Shown here in pieces: positions 11,271 to 22,882 of a stretch of DNA of 64,000 bases; within the stretch, counting starts at the first letter, position 1, and each line of letters starts with the position of its first letter. Source of the DNA: Desmodus rotundus (taxonomy: Eukaryota > Chordata > Mammalia > Chiroptera > Phyllostomidae); contig NC_071397.1 in the NCBI RefSeq assembly GCF_022682495.2, forward strand, positions 30,767,427-30,831,426. Reading direction: 5' to 3'. The position numbers and the translations under genes were made by a program. The notes beneath the pieces were generated by a model. It did no database searches and had not been told where the DNA came from. It saw nothing but the letters and a program-made list of their open reading frames with translations.

Positions 11271-11560
11271 TAAGCCCAGACTATCTGGTGAGCAAAGAAA
11301 AGACACAGTGTCATTTGGGAGTAACAAAAACAAAATACCCCAAATAACAAGATCAAAGTTTATTTATCTTTCAAGCCCAAAATGGGTGCAGAAATCAATC
11401 TGGGAGGTGAATGGCCCTTCACATGTCAGGAGCTCAGACCTCTCTTATCCTGTTCCTCCTCTGTGTGCAGCTTCTTTCCCAAGGTCACTTGCCGTCCGAG
11501 GTAGATGCTGGTACATAGTTATTGTGTCTGCTTTGAGACAGCGGGAATAATAGGAGGAGA
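11271..11560. other. Possible old LTR-like repeat
   Basis: The layout 'tcaaagtttatttatctttc' ... 'ctgggaggtgaatggcc' ... 'ctcagacctctctt' ... 'aaggtcacttgcc' resembles a mammal-wide LTR-like repeat seen antisense. Ends and family were not established. Confidence 0.3.
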
Positions 11561-13671
11561 ACGTAAGACATAACCTCAATCGTGAAGGGTAATTCGCAGA
11601 AGTTGTGTGTGTATGTGTGTGTCTGTTGACCAGAAAGTGGCTATATGGCCATGCCTATAAGCAAAGGAAATTTGGAAATATTTTTATTCCAAGCCATTAT
11701 GTGCCAGGTAAAATGATAGGTATCTTAAAATGAAAGAGGAAAAAAATGGGTATCAGGAGACAACTAGCAATTCTGCTATAAAACACAACCCATCTAGGAG
11801 TGGGAGTAGAAGAAACTGTAAAGTATTAATAAAATAATATTATTGGTGTGTGACATTTTAACTTTTCAGTTATATTGACATTCAAAAATATTTACAGAAC
11901 ATTCAGTCTATTTAAAACCCATGTAACAAATTTGCAGTCAAAACATTTAAGTTGCTTGCTAGTAAAGACCAAAGGATTTGGAGCCTGCTACAGGTGTGTC
12001 TTAGCTGTTCTTCCCATAGAATGGAATTCTGTGTTTACCTGTTCAAACTTGTTGGGCATTATAATTATTACCTTCCCTAAATTTTTACACATAAATGCTT
12101 ATATGAAAGTGGAAAAGCTTGTGAAGAAAGTAGGTGATCTATCTTTCTAACATATTCCAGTATATCGGAATATATTACTCCAATATATTCAATTGTACAT
12201 TTTGGCACATATTTGTTGCAATGTAAAACAAAAACTTCATATTTGATGCTTTAGTGTATTATTGTTAACTTCAGGCAAAATACTTACTAATGAGTTCATT
12301 AAGCATTAAATGATTAAGTAATTAGTGTTCTGAATGCTCTGTATTATGTAAGAATCCTTGGTGAGTTGTTTTGTATATTCAAGAGGGTTTTAGTCATATT
12401 TGATGATATTGGAGATTTTGGAGAGATGAGAACGCTCTATTACTTTTTTCCCTTTAAATTATTGCAAGATAGGCTCACAGCATCTGAAAATTCATGGTCC
12501 AACATGTTTGCAGGAACATATTAGGTGCAGATAAAGAGGAATACCTCTAATTAATGAATCCTAACACTGGAGAACAGAGTAGAAAGGAGACTGACTAGAA
12601 AGGCAGAGACTTTCTTTTTAATTATATTCTAAATGTAACGTGAAATTCTGAAGGTTGTTTTTATAACTGATAGCAAACACACACACACATCCAGATACCT
12701 GTAAATAAATACGTTTTAGTTCCTTCAGTCACATTTGGCTGCTGTAGCCATGCACACGTACTCCCTCTATAGCAACAATTGAGAATTGCAGGCTATTTTT
12801 TAAAAGCACAGCTCTGAGTTTGGAATGATTTTGAATGATTTTGCTTTCTGTGGAGAGATTCAACAAAGAAAACAATCTTTGTTTTCTTTGTTCAGCCGTA
12901 TCTAGGGAGATGTTCGGTGTTATTTAAGTTATCTAATTCTGTAAAAACTATTTTACATCCTAAAAGAGCAAGGACATATTATTAAATATTTGATGTTAAT
13001 AGCTAACATAAATTTTAGGTTTAATTTGTAACATAGGACAATGTCATGCTTATAGGTTGTAAATAAATAACACAGTATGTTCCTAAGGTAATCAAAGTTT
13101 TTCAAACATTTTAAAGTTTTATATAATTCATATACAGTTTCAATAGCATTTTTCACAGTGTTTTGTAGTTGTGGAGTTTGTTTGGTTATTTCATATTGCT
13201 AGAATTGCCTCTCAAAAAATCTAGACTTAAAATATGTTCACTGTAGGAAAATATGACCTGATTTGATGCAATATCTTTCTAGTCACTGTTTAAAAAAAAA
13301 GAAGAAAAATAGAAACACATCCAGCGATTATGTTATTTGAAATATGTATTATGTTACTTGAACTATGTAGACATAGATAAAGCTTTCGAATCTTTCTTAC
13401 TTTATAAGGCTTTTGAATTTCCAGGTTATTTGTATTTTAATGAGTCAAGAATTTCATTGATTGAATAAGATAGAATTGTTATATACTATACTATGCAGGT
13501 ATCTAGTTTGTGTGAAATACTGAAATCAAAATTATGTCATGTTAAATTGTTATACATATATGTACACATATAAAACGTGTGTGTGAATATATAAAAACAT
13601 ACATTTTCTTTATAGATATGTTTAAATAAATGCACCTTATAGTATTTAATAAGAATCAAGTTTTAAGCTCA
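11561..13671. other. Unassigned AT-rich unique sequence
   Basis: No gene. It contains a short GT patch (about 11606-11623), a (CA)n patch near 12677-12690 and a perfect inverted repeat (separate entry). The rest is AT-rich with no recognised repeat. Confidence 0.45.
12862..12892. repeat. Perfect 14-bp inverted repeat, 3-base loop
   Basis: AACAAAGAAAACAA (12862-12875) is followed by TCT and then its exact reverse complement (12879-12892). One arm is purine-plus-C and the other pyrimidine-plus-G. Two copies of GAATGATTTT lie just upstream (about 12822-12842). No terminator or miRNA-like length. Confidence 0.8.
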
Positions 13672-13860
13672 CATTATTTCAGGTACTATGTTGAGAATTT
13701 TATGTAAGCTAACTTGTTAAAGGTTGAGTCCTTTAAATATCTTTATTTTATACATGAGAAGCATGTGTTTTAGTGAGACTAAGCTACTTGTCCAATAATG
13801 TATCATTAGAGTTTCAGTAAGTTACTTACCAAAAAATTGAGAACATAAAACAGGATTCTT
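13672..13860 (-). repeat. MIR-like fragment
   Basis: 'caggtactatgttgagaatttta', 'tacatgagaagc' and 'gactaagctacttgtccaa' are the antisense MIR order. Diverged. Confidence 0.55.
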
Positions 13861-13984
13861 ACATATTAATCAGCTTTAAAGGAAATGTATTGGTAAGTTT
13901 CTGAAGGGAGTTTCCTAACTTGACTCTGAATCATTGCCCTTGGTACATCTCTCTTTCAGCCTACAAATTTCATTTTTATCTCTC

Positions 13985-14160
13985 TTCCTTCTTGACATCT
14001 TTTTCTTTATTGTAAATGATTTTCAGTCTTGATTTCCTCATTGTGAAGGAGAGATGCTAATCTTAACCTCATAGGGTTATTGTGAATATTAAATGAAATA
14101 ATGAATATAAAATGCCAGGCATATTGAAGACACTCAAATGGTATTATTGTTTTAATAGTA
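13985..14160 (+). repeat. MIR SINE fragment
   Basis: 'ttgatttcctcattgtgaag', 'cctcatagggttattgtga', 'aaatgaaataatgaatataa' and 'tgccaggcatattgaagaca' match the MIR 3' half. Confidence 0.75.
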
Positions 14161-14200
14161 TTTTAATTCCATGACTTCAGCTTTGTCAGTATCTCCAGTT

Positions 14201-14479
14201 AGAAATGGATTTCTTTAAATTCAGTTTGTTCATTTACTGAATTAACAAGCAAACTAGAGACAGACCCATAGATAGAGGGCCGGCTGACAACACTGTTGGG
14301 CAGGGCCGGGTGGGGGGTAGAGGGGGGAGGGATGGAGCAAAAAAGAAAAAGAACTCACAGACATGGACAGTAGTGTGGTGATTTTGGGGAGGAGGGGAAA
14401 GGAAGAGGGCATAAGGGTGATAAATGGTAATGGAAAAAATACAAAACAAATTTACCTTTAAAAAAGAAATGGATTTCTT
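14201..14479 (+). mobile_element. 5'-truncated bat-type L1 3' end with 15-bp target duplication
   Basis: AGAAATGGATTTCTT occurs exactly at 14201-14215 and 14465-14479, framing about 249 bp. The insert has a G-rich middle (gggccgggtggggggtagag region), then 'gacatggacagtagtgtggtgat' (partial), 'gataaatggtaatgg' and an A-rich end (aaaaaatacaaaac ... tttaaaaa). This is the layout of bat L1 3'UTRs. The flanks show a further shared 'attcagttt' just beyond each copy, so the duplication may be longer with a 3-bp indel. Confidence 0.75.
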
Positions 14480-14589
14480 AAGTCTATTCAGTTTTCAACA
14501 GTCGGCAGAGCATCTTCACCTAAGGGTGGAGTACATCCATCAGCTTTCCACTTAATAAAACTAAAGTAACTTAAGTTAAATGACAGTCT

Positions 14590-14830
14590 TCCAAAGGCTA
14601 CTTTATGCCAAGCAGTGTGTTGGGCACTGTTCCTTAGACTATCTTAAGTCCAATAATAATTATGAACTGGTGACCCTTTGGTTCACAGGCCAGCACTCAA
14701 TCCACTGAGCCACACCGGCCAGGGCCTAATTATGAAAGAGTGGAATATTCAGTGTCACCTAAATAATAAGTGGTAGAGATGAAATTTCAATCCAGATTTT
14801 GTAAATATTGTGTCATTTTTACTATGTCCT
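14590..14830 (-). repeat. MIR SINE split by a SINE fragment
   Basis: 'ctactttatgccaagcagtg', 'tgggcactgttccttagact', then after the insertion 'aagtggtagagatgaaattt' and 'caatccagatttt' give the antisense MIR order. Removing the 60-bp insert and one 10-bp duplicate restores the MIR line. Confidence 0.75.
14657..14736 (-). mobile_element. Tailless, 3'-truncated tRNA-derived SINE (VES type) with 10-bp target duplication
   Basis: The 60-bp body (14667-14726) read on the minus strand starts GGCCCTGGCCGG and includes TGGCTCAGTGG, a good RNA polymerase III box A. It stops at GGGTCACCAG, just before where box B should begin. TAATTATGAA stands on both sides (14657-14666 and 14727-14736), an exact 10-bp target duplication. 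There is no A-tail. The sequence is the head of a bat VES-type SINE. A full copy is about 200 bp. Confidence 0.85.
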
Positions 14831-14929
14831 CTTGACATTTATCTGAGGCTCTTAGGTACACTTGCTCCTTTGAATTTGGTTACACTCAAAGATACAGTAT
14901 GATGGTAGCTGTATAACTCACTCCCAGTG

Positions 14930-15850
14930 TAAAGAAGTGAAGTGACTTGTGGGGAGCTTTGCCCACAGAGGCCCCCATCTGCCGTGGATGAGAATAAGTC
15001 TGCCAAGACATGATCTGCTTGGGGAGGAAAGGTGGCCAATCTCTCAAAGGAGAAGGACCAGGAACCTGTTCCTCAGTGGGCTGTTATTGGGTTTAATTTG
15101 CATAAGAATACAGGGTGTATACGTATAGCTCATCAATTATTGTCAGGCAGAAATAATCAAATAATAGATAACATTCAAAGAACTCTGAGGGCTTATTTTG
15201 AGTCAGGGTCAGATAGTTAAAGGGCCATAAAACTTTGGGGAACAAACTCATTTCATGCTTGGACCCTTATCATTTAAATTGAGGGTATTAGCAAAGCAGG
15301 TTTCACAGGGTTTTATGCATTCTTTCTTAGGCCTGATCGCCCTGGGGAATCCGCCCTTTCCAGCACAGGGCCTCACCCACCTCCGGCATTGTTTCAGGCT
15401 TAAACTAGGGAGGGGAAGTAAGGCAGCCAAGAGATTAGGAGACTCCTTGCAGACAGAATGAGGACTCAGGCTATGTCAAAGCCGAGGGGCAAGGATCCAT
15501 CACCCCCTTTTTCTATACCCCCCAAGTCCTTCCCTGAGGGCCCCTTCGTGACCATACCTGTCTTAGGTCGTCCTTCCTGTGAGGAATCTTACCCATCATT
15601 GGCTAACTGGTCATCCACCCAGGGCCAAGCAGAGTGAAGTGAAAGGGGACAGAGGCAGCGCCCCTGCCAGGGAAGTTAAGCTTTGTCTCCAAAGTAGCTT
15701 ATGGTCCCAAGGTCTTTTTACTCAGCCTTAGTCATGAGGGGTTACCGTTTCTGAAACCAGACAGGGCGGTTCCCAACAGTGACTTACCCAAAGAGGTGGC
15801 AGAGTTGAAATTCAAAAACAGCTTAACTTCTATATCCTATCTCTGCTGCT
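14930..15850 (-). repeat. MIR split by a solitary LTR
   Basis: 'gtaaagaagtgaa' before the LTR joins 'gtgacttacccaaagaggtg' after it, giving an unbroken antisense MIR core ('...aagtgacttgcccaaggtca...'). This supports the LTR being a clean later insertion. Confidence 0.7.
14948..15778 (-). mobile_element. Solitary LTR of an endogenous retrovirus (831 bp), 6-bp target duplication
   Basis: Ends are TGTGGGGA and TCCCAACA on the plus strand, imperfect inverted termini with the TG...CA rule. GTGACT flanks both sides (14942-14947 and 15779-15784). On the minus strand the expected promoter order can be read: CCAAT (15602-15598), a TATA-like GTATAGAA (15519-15512) about 80 bp on, and an ATTAAA polyadenylation-like word (15097-15092). 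The minus orientation is therefore favoured but not proven; a second TATA-like CATAAAA lies near 15311. An octamer (ATTTGCAT, 15096-15103) is present. No primer-binding site, gag, pol or env sequence lies beside it, so it is a recombined single LTR. A gamma/ERV1-like origin is inferred from the 6-bp duplication and ends only. Confidence 0.8.
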
Positions 15851-16029
15851 TCTGCTAATAATTTCTGACTATTGTTTTCTGTATCTTTAGATGATAGTTT
15901 AACTAAAATATGATATCAGTAATCTGTCCTATATCATTACTCTGTCAATAACGTACATAGAAACATAACTGCTCTCATTTTCTAAAATAATAGTTAGTAG
16001 AACTGCCAAGTTAGTTGCTGGCTAGGACC
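15851..16029. other. Short unassigned stretch
   Basis: AT-rich, nothing recognised. Confidence 0.4.
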
Positions 16030-16605
16030 CCTTTGTATTAGTTATCTGTTCCTTCACTCACATAAAGTACCCAAAACATAGGGACTTGAAACAACTACAG
16101 TCATGTATTACCCCTTATGGCTTCTGTCGGTCAGGAATGTGAGGGCCGCGCGTGAGCAGGTCGTGTGTACAATAGAGAAGCAGCAGTGTGGGAGCAGCCC
16201 AGGTGTGGGTTCTCTCCTGAGGTTGAAGGTAGATGTTAGCTGGTGCTACATTCAACTAAAGCTTGATGAGGCCTTAAGATCCACTTCCAACATGGCTCAC
16301 TTGCAGAGCTGGCAAGTTTATGCTAAAAAGTTGGCTCCTCTACAGAAGGATCTGTCCATGCGGCTGCTTGAGTGACCTCCCAGCATAGCAGCTAGCCTCC
16401 ACCAGAGCAAGCCATCTGGGAGATCAGAGTGGAAGATACAATGCTTTTTGCAGACCTAGACTTCGAAATCACATATGATCACTTCCTTTGTGTTCTATTG
16501 GTCATGCAGGCCCGCTCTGACTCAGTGTGGAAAGGGACTGCACAGGGCCCACATCTCAGAGATGGGGATTATTGGTGACCACCTTGGAGGCTGACTACCA
16601 TATTT
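16030..16605 (+). mobile_element. Old ERVL-type LTR-like repeat (MLT2-like)
   Basis: It opens 'tagttatctgttccttcac' and closes 'ttggaggctgactaccatat'. Between these, 'ggttgaaggtagatgttagc', 'gatccacttccaacatggct', 'gctgcttgagtgacctccca', 'cttcctttgtgttctattgg' and 'gtgtggaaagggactgcaca' follow in the order of a mammal-wide ERVL LTR consensus. The subfamily name is from memory. No internal retroviral sequence seen. Confidence 0.7.
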
Positions 16606-19600
16606 TCCTAGAGGAACAGCAGTATTCTGTCATTTACCCGGGACAGAGAGACAGTGTGTTGTGTCTGGAAGCACAGATATGCTCAAATAGGGCCCCGGTT
16701 ATAAAATATTCGTGGTTCTTCATTGAGAAATGAACAAAGTATAAACACCTCAGCTTGGCATTGCAAGCTCTGCAAAATTCTGTTTCTAACATACTTTTCC
16801 ACTCTTCTTATTAACAGGAATAATCTACCCATTTGAGGCACTGTATAGGTTTCAGGAAGTCCTCAAAACTCAGGAATTATGTAAATAATGTCTATAGAAA
16901 TATATATGAACTTCTGTTTTCTCGATGAGAAATTTACTAGATTTCTTTGTTGTTCCTCAGGAATAGTTTAAATGACAATTGCCACATGAAATCTCATTGT
17001 ATCAACAGAAAGACCATTCCCACCCTCACAACCCCTCCCAAAACTATATAATGTATTGTTTGTATGTGCAATGCTATATTTTGTATACTCACTTTTATCA
17101 CCATTTTATGAGTTAATGTCTCATCTCCCAAAAAGATCTCTAAGGCTTTTGTGGGTAGAAGTCATTTCTAAATTATTTTGATCTTCCCAAAACTTTTATT
17201 TTTCCAATTCCAGTAAAATGTGTTTATTTAGAAAATTTAGAATATGGGAAATGAAATAATAACTCCAATACATCTTCTGTAGTTTAAGCTCTAAATTTGA
17301 TGGAAAATGGAAAACAATGCATTACTGCATTTTAATCATTTATACATGCAAGCATGAATGATTATAAATGTATTAACTTTATTAATTTTGACCAATCTAT
17401 TTGGACAGGCAGATTGCTCTATTGTAAAAAGTAACCTCTTATTTTTATAAGCATTCTAAGACCAAATTGGTATTCTTCTGGTTTATTGGCTACCACACAA
17501 AATCTGCTTTGTATCAGAAGTGGATGAAACCAGAATCTGGGCCCAGGAGACTTTGTGGTTCATTAGCTTGGAAGATTTAAATTGCCACATAGGTCATATG
17601 GTCCTGTGACTGAAGCAAACAACCTCTGCCTCACTGAAGGGCAATCAGGAGGGTAAGCAACACAAAATGATAAATTGACCACATCTCTACCACAAAAACT
17701 TTCCAAGACTAATATAACACGTATCACAGGAAGCACTTCGTAGCCCTCAGAGGATGTAAATAATACAATTCAAACAGTTTTATTATTTCCTGGTAATAAG
17801 CTAATGTAAATATACTTTTATTTTCATGGATGCAGTCCTATCTCCCTACCAAATTCGTAGAAATGAACTAAAAATATCATTCTGTGCTTAAGCACTTACA
17901 CTTGCCGACCTCTTCATGGATGAGAAATGTCCTTGGTCTCAAGGATCAGATAACCTCTTACCATCATTAAGTTACCCCCGAGACTATATCCTGTGCCCTA
18001 ACTAATCCAATAACAACTCCTTTAATTTTTTGTGGGGTTTTTTTTTTTATGGAAGTAGAGAAGATACTAGAAACTCAAGGATTAGCACATTTACTTTGCA
18101 CAGTTTGGATTATAATATACTCATTTCACATATGCTCAGGGTAGTATTAATAATGGTCTTGATTTGTATCTTTTGCTATGCTGTTGGGAGAGTAAGAGTA
18201 CCTGAGGCAGCCATTTTCATTTCCATATGTGTTTGTTTTTGCTTAGTTAGAGCAGCATACAAAATTACTTCTCTTTAGAATTCAGATTAAAGAAAAGGTG
18301 TGATAATCAAACAGATACACCCCAAGTTGAATAGGCTATCAAATTTATCATAAAATGTAGGAAAACATATTCTGGATTCTTACTGGGTGTGTTAAGTACA
18401 GTAATTATTTAATACAGCTAAGTAGTCACCAATACTTGTTCTTACCTAGTCATGCAATGTCAATTTAGTAAACAGAAACTTGTAGCCCAGTGCGTCTTAA
18501 TTTCTTGACCATAATATTTCTACAGTAATGTTTCTAAAAAGACATTTAACAAGAAGTAGATATTCAGATGTTTGACAAGCTATTAAGTATATTGACCTAA
18601 AAAATCTATTTAATTATTCGATTGCTATCCTTTGCACAGATTTCTTTGAAATGTCTTATTTTTAATGTACCTAAATAGAGTGATGATAATAAAATTTGTG
18701 ATTTAGAATTTCATAGATAATTTGGGGATCTGTACGATCTGCTATCTAGACCAATGATGGATGCTGAGTGATGTTTGACAGCCTTGTCCAAAGTCAGTAC
18801 CATTTTCAACATGATGGAAAATGAAATGCTTCCTTTCTGAGCTTCTGCATTATCACACTGGTGATGAGTCAACACAACTTATTGCCAAATCCCCTCCTAA
18901 CAAGACAAATGAAAGCATGAATATCTTTCAGTAATATTACTTGAATCTGCATATATTAAAATAGGATATTCCTTAAAATTTATTAGAGATTACAAATATC
19001 AGAATTCATATTTTTTCACCAAACATCAAACATGTAGACTCCTTAGGGACATCTGGATTCTGAGAGAATAGCCTGTGTGAAATTGGAGATTCAATAAACA
19101 TCCATGTATTTATTCTCATTCACATGGATGAGCCCATTCCTCTGTTAGAACCAGCTGAACCAAATCTAGACCAGCTTACTTATATTCAGAAACACACCAT
19201 AGTGGTTTTGAAGAAATTGATGATGGAGTTTGATATTAAAATGATTTTACATGACCCCAAAAGACTTTGTAAAATTTAAAACTTGTAAGTGTGTTCCACT
19301 GAAATTATAATCAAAGTTTCTATAGTACTAGCATAATGGATATTTAAAACTAATGTATCAAAAAGACATGGAAAAAGTGTAAATTATACATGCTATGTAA
19401 ATATTTTCAATTGTAATGACATTTTCCATATTCTTGCTGTAATTTTTAGATATTTTACCATCCTTTCTGTAATATGGTTTATTCATTTTTCTTAACATCT
19501 TAGATGATATAAGGAAGCCTTTGAATCCAAAATACATATGCTCTGTTTAAATGTGATTACATCATATAACTAGAAAAGCAAAAGTGAAGAGGTGTTACTT

Positions 19601-20564
19601 TCAATTGTTCACCTGTTTCCATGAACATTTTTACCAAGTAGATCACAGATCAAAGAAAGGAAATTTAGTTCAAAATCTCCTCTAGCTGTTCTGTTGCTGA
19701 GAAAGAGGCATACAAAGTAAAAAGCAGAAACAGTTTAAATATACTTTATGTTGATTTTCAACTTTGGTTCTATTATGTATCTATCTCATTCTAACTAGTC
19801 TTATATGAAAGCTTTGAGATCTTGTTGGAAAAAAAACAAACAAGTAAAATAATAACAATGCATGGCCTGATAATTTTAGGAACTTTGCATCTTGTGATCG
19901 TAGAACTTTCCCTTGCAAACCTTTAGGTTACTTGTGATCACTCTCATGTGAGCAGAGATTACACAGATGGCCATAAAGAGTAGTAAGAACAAACTAAGAA
20001 GACAGCTTGACGCTGCATTAAAAGAAGTGCTAAAAGGAGAGATGTCACTTCCAGTGTTCTGTCTGGTAGAAGTGCGGGAATTTTCGTTCTACCACTTCCT
20101 CCATATCTTTAGCAGCATGTATATGATTAAATGATACTCTCTCAGAGCCCATTCCCCATTCTTTATTCTCCAACTTATCCATCCAACAAATTATTTTCAT
20201 TTATGGCTTAGAATAGCAGTTTATATACATGCAAAAGTATAATTTGCCAGCAAGTCTAAATAAGCAAGTGTTATTCTTGTAACTTGGATTAAAAATATAG
20301 AAGATGTTCCTCAATATAGAAAAGTAATTATAAAATTCTGATTCTATTGAATTGATGTAAACTAAAATCTAGGGGAAATAATTAGACAGGCAAAAGCTTC
20401 ATGTGGGTAAATATTCGAGGAGCAATAAAAATAAATGTACAGCTTTTGTGGTCTGGCTTTTGAGGTATGTAGTGGTTATTGCTAGACAAAGGGGAGACCA
20501 GCTTTGAATGTCAATATGACGCATTTGTGGAAAAATCCTTAATCTTTAACATCTGTTCATTTCA
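16606..20564. other. Long AT-rich stretch without recognised features
   Basis: About 4 kb with only weak repeat-like words (a possible L2 trace near 17090-17160). Open frames are short; the 82-codon frame at 18030-18278 looks hydrophobic (LIMVLICIFCYAVG, ICVCFCLV) but has no family match that I know and probably reflects AT-rich chance. A large intron or intergenic desert is the simplest reading. Confidence 0.5.
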
Positions 20565-20890
20565 ATTCAGTCATTTATTACTCAAATGCTTATTACTTGA
20601 GCATTTTTTAGATATACAGCAATATAGTCCATTATTAAGGGAGAGAAAAAGCAGATAGAAGAAAAAGCCTTTGCCTTTGAAATTGTGACAGTAGAAATGG
20701 AAAGAAGTAAGCATGTGTACGATTAATTAGAATACACAAGCAAATGTTTGATAGTTAGCCTCAGTATTGGCTTTAAGAGAAAACAATGGTGGATATACTC
20801 AAGGAAGTCCCTTGTAAAGGGTCCTATTGGACCAATGATGCACTTGTATTGGAGAGGAATTGGGAAGAAAATCTGAAGTGTAGAGAACAA
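20565..20890 (-). repeat. L2 LINE fragment
   Basis: 'cagtcatttattactcaaatgc', 'agatatacagcaatatagtcc' and 'gaaaaagcctttgcctttga' then 'gtaagcatgtgtacgattaa' follow the antisense L2 3' end order. Confidence 0.5.
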
Positions 20891-22713
20891 CATAGAGAGC
20901 AAACAAAGGTGTACAGTTAAGAGAGAGGAGGAAGATGCCTGGTGCAGGGTGTATGCTTGCGTGGAGGTATGTGTGCATGGAGTATGTGTTAGGGTATTTC
21001 TGGCCTTAAAAACAACAGATCATTCTGAATTACACAGAAAGAATAGACTGTATGGGAGGACTAAAAGTAAAGCATAGGACTTATTCTTATCAGTGAGAAG
21101 CACTTTATAACTTATTCATGATTTCCTCAGTTGTTTCATATGTTGAATGTTCAGATTCCTCCCATAGTCTCTAGCTTCTTAGTGCTCTCTCTACAGTACT
21201 AGCGTCCAGGGTTTGGAGCCTGGCTCTCCTAGAGCACTGGACTCTCACGTTAGCTGGAAATGGAGTCTTACAAGAGAAGACAGGATACCCCTGGAACACC
21301 ATGGCTTTGTAGTTATTCCTGAGGGTTTGTTTAAGAGAAGTTTTATTTGTATAAATTCTCTGTAGATAGAAATACATAATTGCATTTTTGTCAGATTTCT
21401 CCCCAACTTTTTAAGAAGAAACTTATAATTTTTAAAAATAAAATGTGTAAATAAGTTCATAACATGAAGCGCCAGAGAAGAGTAGAATCTGGATGAAGCA
21501 CCTTGTGTATCAATGTGTATCTATGTCTGTGTCTCTGGTTATTCCTCTCCTCTATCTCACACGACCACTTACGTTCTCCTGCATTCATTCAGAGGGGGCT
21601 TGGAAATGGTTATGAGTGGCACCGTTCCTGTTCACAAACTAGCTTTGCTTCTTAGGGGAAAGCAGATACCTAGATTCCCAACTAGTAAGACACGAGCTAC
21701 GCGGGAGCATTGTAGGGGATGTAAAAAGCATCATGGTGTTCCTGAAGAAGAAACAGCTGACCACTCTATAGGGATTTGTACAGATGGGGTGTCAAAAAGC
21801 AAGATTTTTTGAGAAGAGACACAGAATTTAGGTCCTAAGAGATAAGTAGACATTTTCCAGGAAGTGAAGAAGGAAAGAATATTCCAGGCTTGCCTGACTC
21901 TCCTGTTTATTTGGTAACTGGCTCATGCTTTTTCCAGGCTGTTTTTTTTTTCCTTTTGTTGCTTTTTTCTTGTCTACCTTAGATCCATAACTTTTTTAAA
22001 ATTACTATTATTATTTTTTTGTCAGTGGAGCCTAGTTACCTTGCATTCACTAACCATCCACACTGAAGTTCTCCTGGAAGTTGTGGGTTTAGTGCTAACT
22101 TCAGTGGGCAGTACAGGGCTTTGCTGTATGCTGGGCTCTTATTTCACCACACGAGCTCCTGCCTATTGCTTACCTTACCCTGGGCAGGCAGTGTTTTGTG
22201 TAAATTGCCTAATTATATGATCTGGTTGCTAACTGTCCTTCAAGTCTATACTTAGGTGTTTTGGACCTTGTACCATATGTCTCTTTTCAATTAGAAATTC
22301 CATGGATTGTCTCTCACCTCCAAAATGGCCAGATTCTCTAGCTTTTGTTTTTCATGTATTCTTCCTCTTTACTAGTATTCTAATCATTAAAGAAAAACCC
22401 TTCAGGGATTAAAAAACAGCAACTTAGTGAGGTCTGATTTATAGAAAAAGATTTTTTAAAAGATTTTACTGCCTGTAGCATGTTTGCGTAGTAACCTGAA
22501 ATGCAATTTAGTCTTTCTCTACATAAATGGTAATTTGGTATTGGGCAAGCACAAATGTCTGCGAAACACAAAAAATAAAATGATACCTTAGGCTAGCATT
22601 TCTCACGTACATTCAGTGATTCATTAGTTCTAATTATTTTCTTATGGTTTTGTGTTTTTAACTCAATTGAGTGATTCATTTACCAGTAGAATTCCCAGAT
22701 GAAATAAAGGTAC
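20891..22713. other. Unassigned sequence
   Basis: No gene. Frames at 21171-21460 (minus) and 21513-21812 (plus) have no recognisable domains. T-runs at 21944-21952 and 22013-22020. Confidence 0.45.
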
Positions 22714-22882
22714 CCAGTTTAATTTAAATTTCAGATAAATGATAAGTAATTTGTTAGTATGTCCCTAGGTTTTATTACATGCCTAAAAATTTTAGGAAGT
22801 ATATACTTATATTAAAACTCATGTCTCAATAAGACATACTAAAAAGTTATTCATGTCTATATGAAATTGCAATTTAACTGGG
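22714..22882. mobile_element. Palindromic MITE-like element (about 170 bp, arms about 50 bp)
   Basis: The left arm begins CCCAGTTTAATTTAAATTTC and contains TTAGTATGTCCC. The right arm ends GCAATTTAACTGGG and contains AAGACATACTAA. The two arms are imperfect reverse complements over roughly 50 bp with a short centre. This resembles an ancient palindromic mammalian DNA-transposon relic. The family is not certain. Confidence 0.65.

Noticed and set aside
14948..15778. Full provirus
   Set aside because: Only one LTR; no second copy, primer-binding site or coding interior next to it, and the flanking MIR is continuous across the site.
18030..18278. 82-codon hydrophobic frame resembling a membrane protein
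   Set aside because: Hydrophobicity follows from T-rich sequence. No homology is recognised and the surrounding DNA is non-coding.
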